Source: Phycisphaerae bacterium | GTDB lineage: Bacteria; Planctomycetota; Phycisphaerae; UBA1845; Fen-1342 | Assembly: GCA_026984555.1 (NCBI GenBank) | Contig: JALSRY010000760.1 | Location: 1 to 6,991 of the forward strand | Length of the DNA stretch: 6,991 nucleotides | Reading direction: 5' to 3' | Shown: positions 6,519-6,991 of the stretch, piece by piece | How positions within the stretch are numbered: position 1 is the first letter of the stretch | Layout: every line of letters begins with the position of its first letter | Translations under genes and position numbers: made by a program | The notes under the pieces: generated by a model | Told to the model about the DNA's origin: nothing | What the model saw: only the letters and a program-made list of their open reading frames with translations | Database searches by the model: none

Positions 6519-6991
6519 GTGTCCTCCGGTTCGAGGATCTCCGCGAGATGCCCGCGATGCTGTCGCAGCAGCGTCTCGGCGGCCGCGCGATCGACACCGC
6601 GCGCGTGCATCACCAGCGCTGTCTTCACATGCCCGCCGGAACGCTCGAGCAACTCGGCGGCGGCGGAACGTTCGAGGCCGGTGACGGTCTGGATCATGCG
6701 TGTGCCGCGATCGACGAGCTTGCGGTTGGCGCGGGTGTTCACATCGACCATGAGGTTCTGGTAGACCTTGCCGATGCGCACCATGCTGATCGTGGTGATG
6801 ATGTTGAGGACCATCTTGGTGGCGGTGCCGGCCTTGAGGCGGGTGCTCCCGGTGACAACCTCGGGGCCGACCAGCACGCGGATCGACACGTCCGCCTGGT
6901 CTTCGACGTGCTCGCCCGGGACACACCCGAAGAAGATCGTCTTCGCGCCGCGCCGGCGGGCGCGTTCGATCGCGCCGTGGACATAGGGCGT
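6515..6991 (-). CDS. murQ: N-acetylmuramic acid 6-phosphate etherase, C-terminal part (runs off the right edge)
   Basis: MurQ is a cytoplasmic enzyme that cleaves the D-lactyl ether of MurNAc-6-phosphate to give GlcNAc-6-phosphate and D-lactate, in peptidoglycan recycling or MurNAc use. The visible 158 residues open TPYVHGAIERARRRGAK, part of the SIS (sugar isomerase) fold. They contain the MurQ/GCKR signature GPEVVTGSTRLKAGTATK (42-59), then KVYQNLMVDV (75-84) and KLVDRG (91-96), all typical of the family. The last 50 or so residues form the small helical UBA-like domain (TGLERSAAAELLERSGGHVK). The N-terminal part, with the catalytic glutamates, is outside the window. A GTG at 6889 is in frame but internal, because homologous sequence continues upstream to the window edge. 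The TGA overlaps the symporter ATG, so the two form an operon. The upstream kinase expected to make MurNAc-6-phosphate would lie to the right and is not seen. Confidence 0.96.
   Translation of the reverse strand, partial: TPYVHGAIERARRRGAKTIFFGCVPGEHVEDQADVSIRVLVGPEVVTGSTRLKAGTATKMVLNIITTISMVRIGKVYQNLMVDVNTRANRKLVDRGTRMIQTVTGLERSAAAELLERSGGHVKTALVMHARGVDRAAAETLLRQHRGHLAEILEPEDT

Noticed and set aside
4332..6764. An 810-codon open frame on the plus strand
   Set aside because: It is antisense to the symporter, and its product is a low-complexity, Asp/Glu/Gly/His-rich sequence typical of the complement of a hydrophobic GC-rich gene.

Overview
The window is GC-rich and every gene I can support lies on the minus strand, so the genes read from right to left. 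It looks like ordinary chromosome of a free-living heterotrophic bacterium. The combination of a solo radical SAM/SPASM enzyme and murQ followed by a sodium/solute symporter (SSS), with high GC, would fit the Planctomycetota. That assignment is a guess from style, because the window holds no rRNA or other taxonomic marker. I see no mobile element, CRISPR array, tRNA or rRNA.

Reading in the direction of transcription, the right edge (6991 to 6515) holds the C-terminal 158 residues of MurQ, the etherase that opens MurNAc-6-phosphate. Its stop codon overlaps the start codon of a 651-residue SSS-family sodium/solute symporter (6518 to 4563) in an ATGA junction, so the two are probably translationally coupled. 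Together they suggest cell-wall amino-sugar recovery with uptake by a Na+-driven carrier rather than a phosphotransferase system. After a 148-base gap containing a plausible promoter comes a 288-residue GNAT acetyltransferase that appears to be two tandem GNAT folds, the second degenerate (4414 to 3548).

The centre (about 3450 to 3118) is the most unusual part. It is a compact candidate transcription unit with a possible -10 element, a leader with a hairpin touching the ribosome binding site, a 28-codon ORF for a one-helix membrane peptide (3315 to 3229), and a strong hairpin plus T-tract terminator (3178 to 3118).

Next come mutM/fpg (3042 to 2173), a complete 8-oxoguanine DNA glycosylase with an added basic tail, and a 576-residue radical SAM/SPASM protein (2076 to 346) of unknown substrate with a long His-rich N-terminal extension. 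After a 226-base gap with only small hairpins, the first 39 codons of another exported protein run off the left edge (117 to 1). Its mature part faintly resembles the N-terminal domain of DsbD-type disulfide reductases.

The long plus-strand open frames across the radical SAM and symporter genes are antisense shadows of GC-rich coding sequence.
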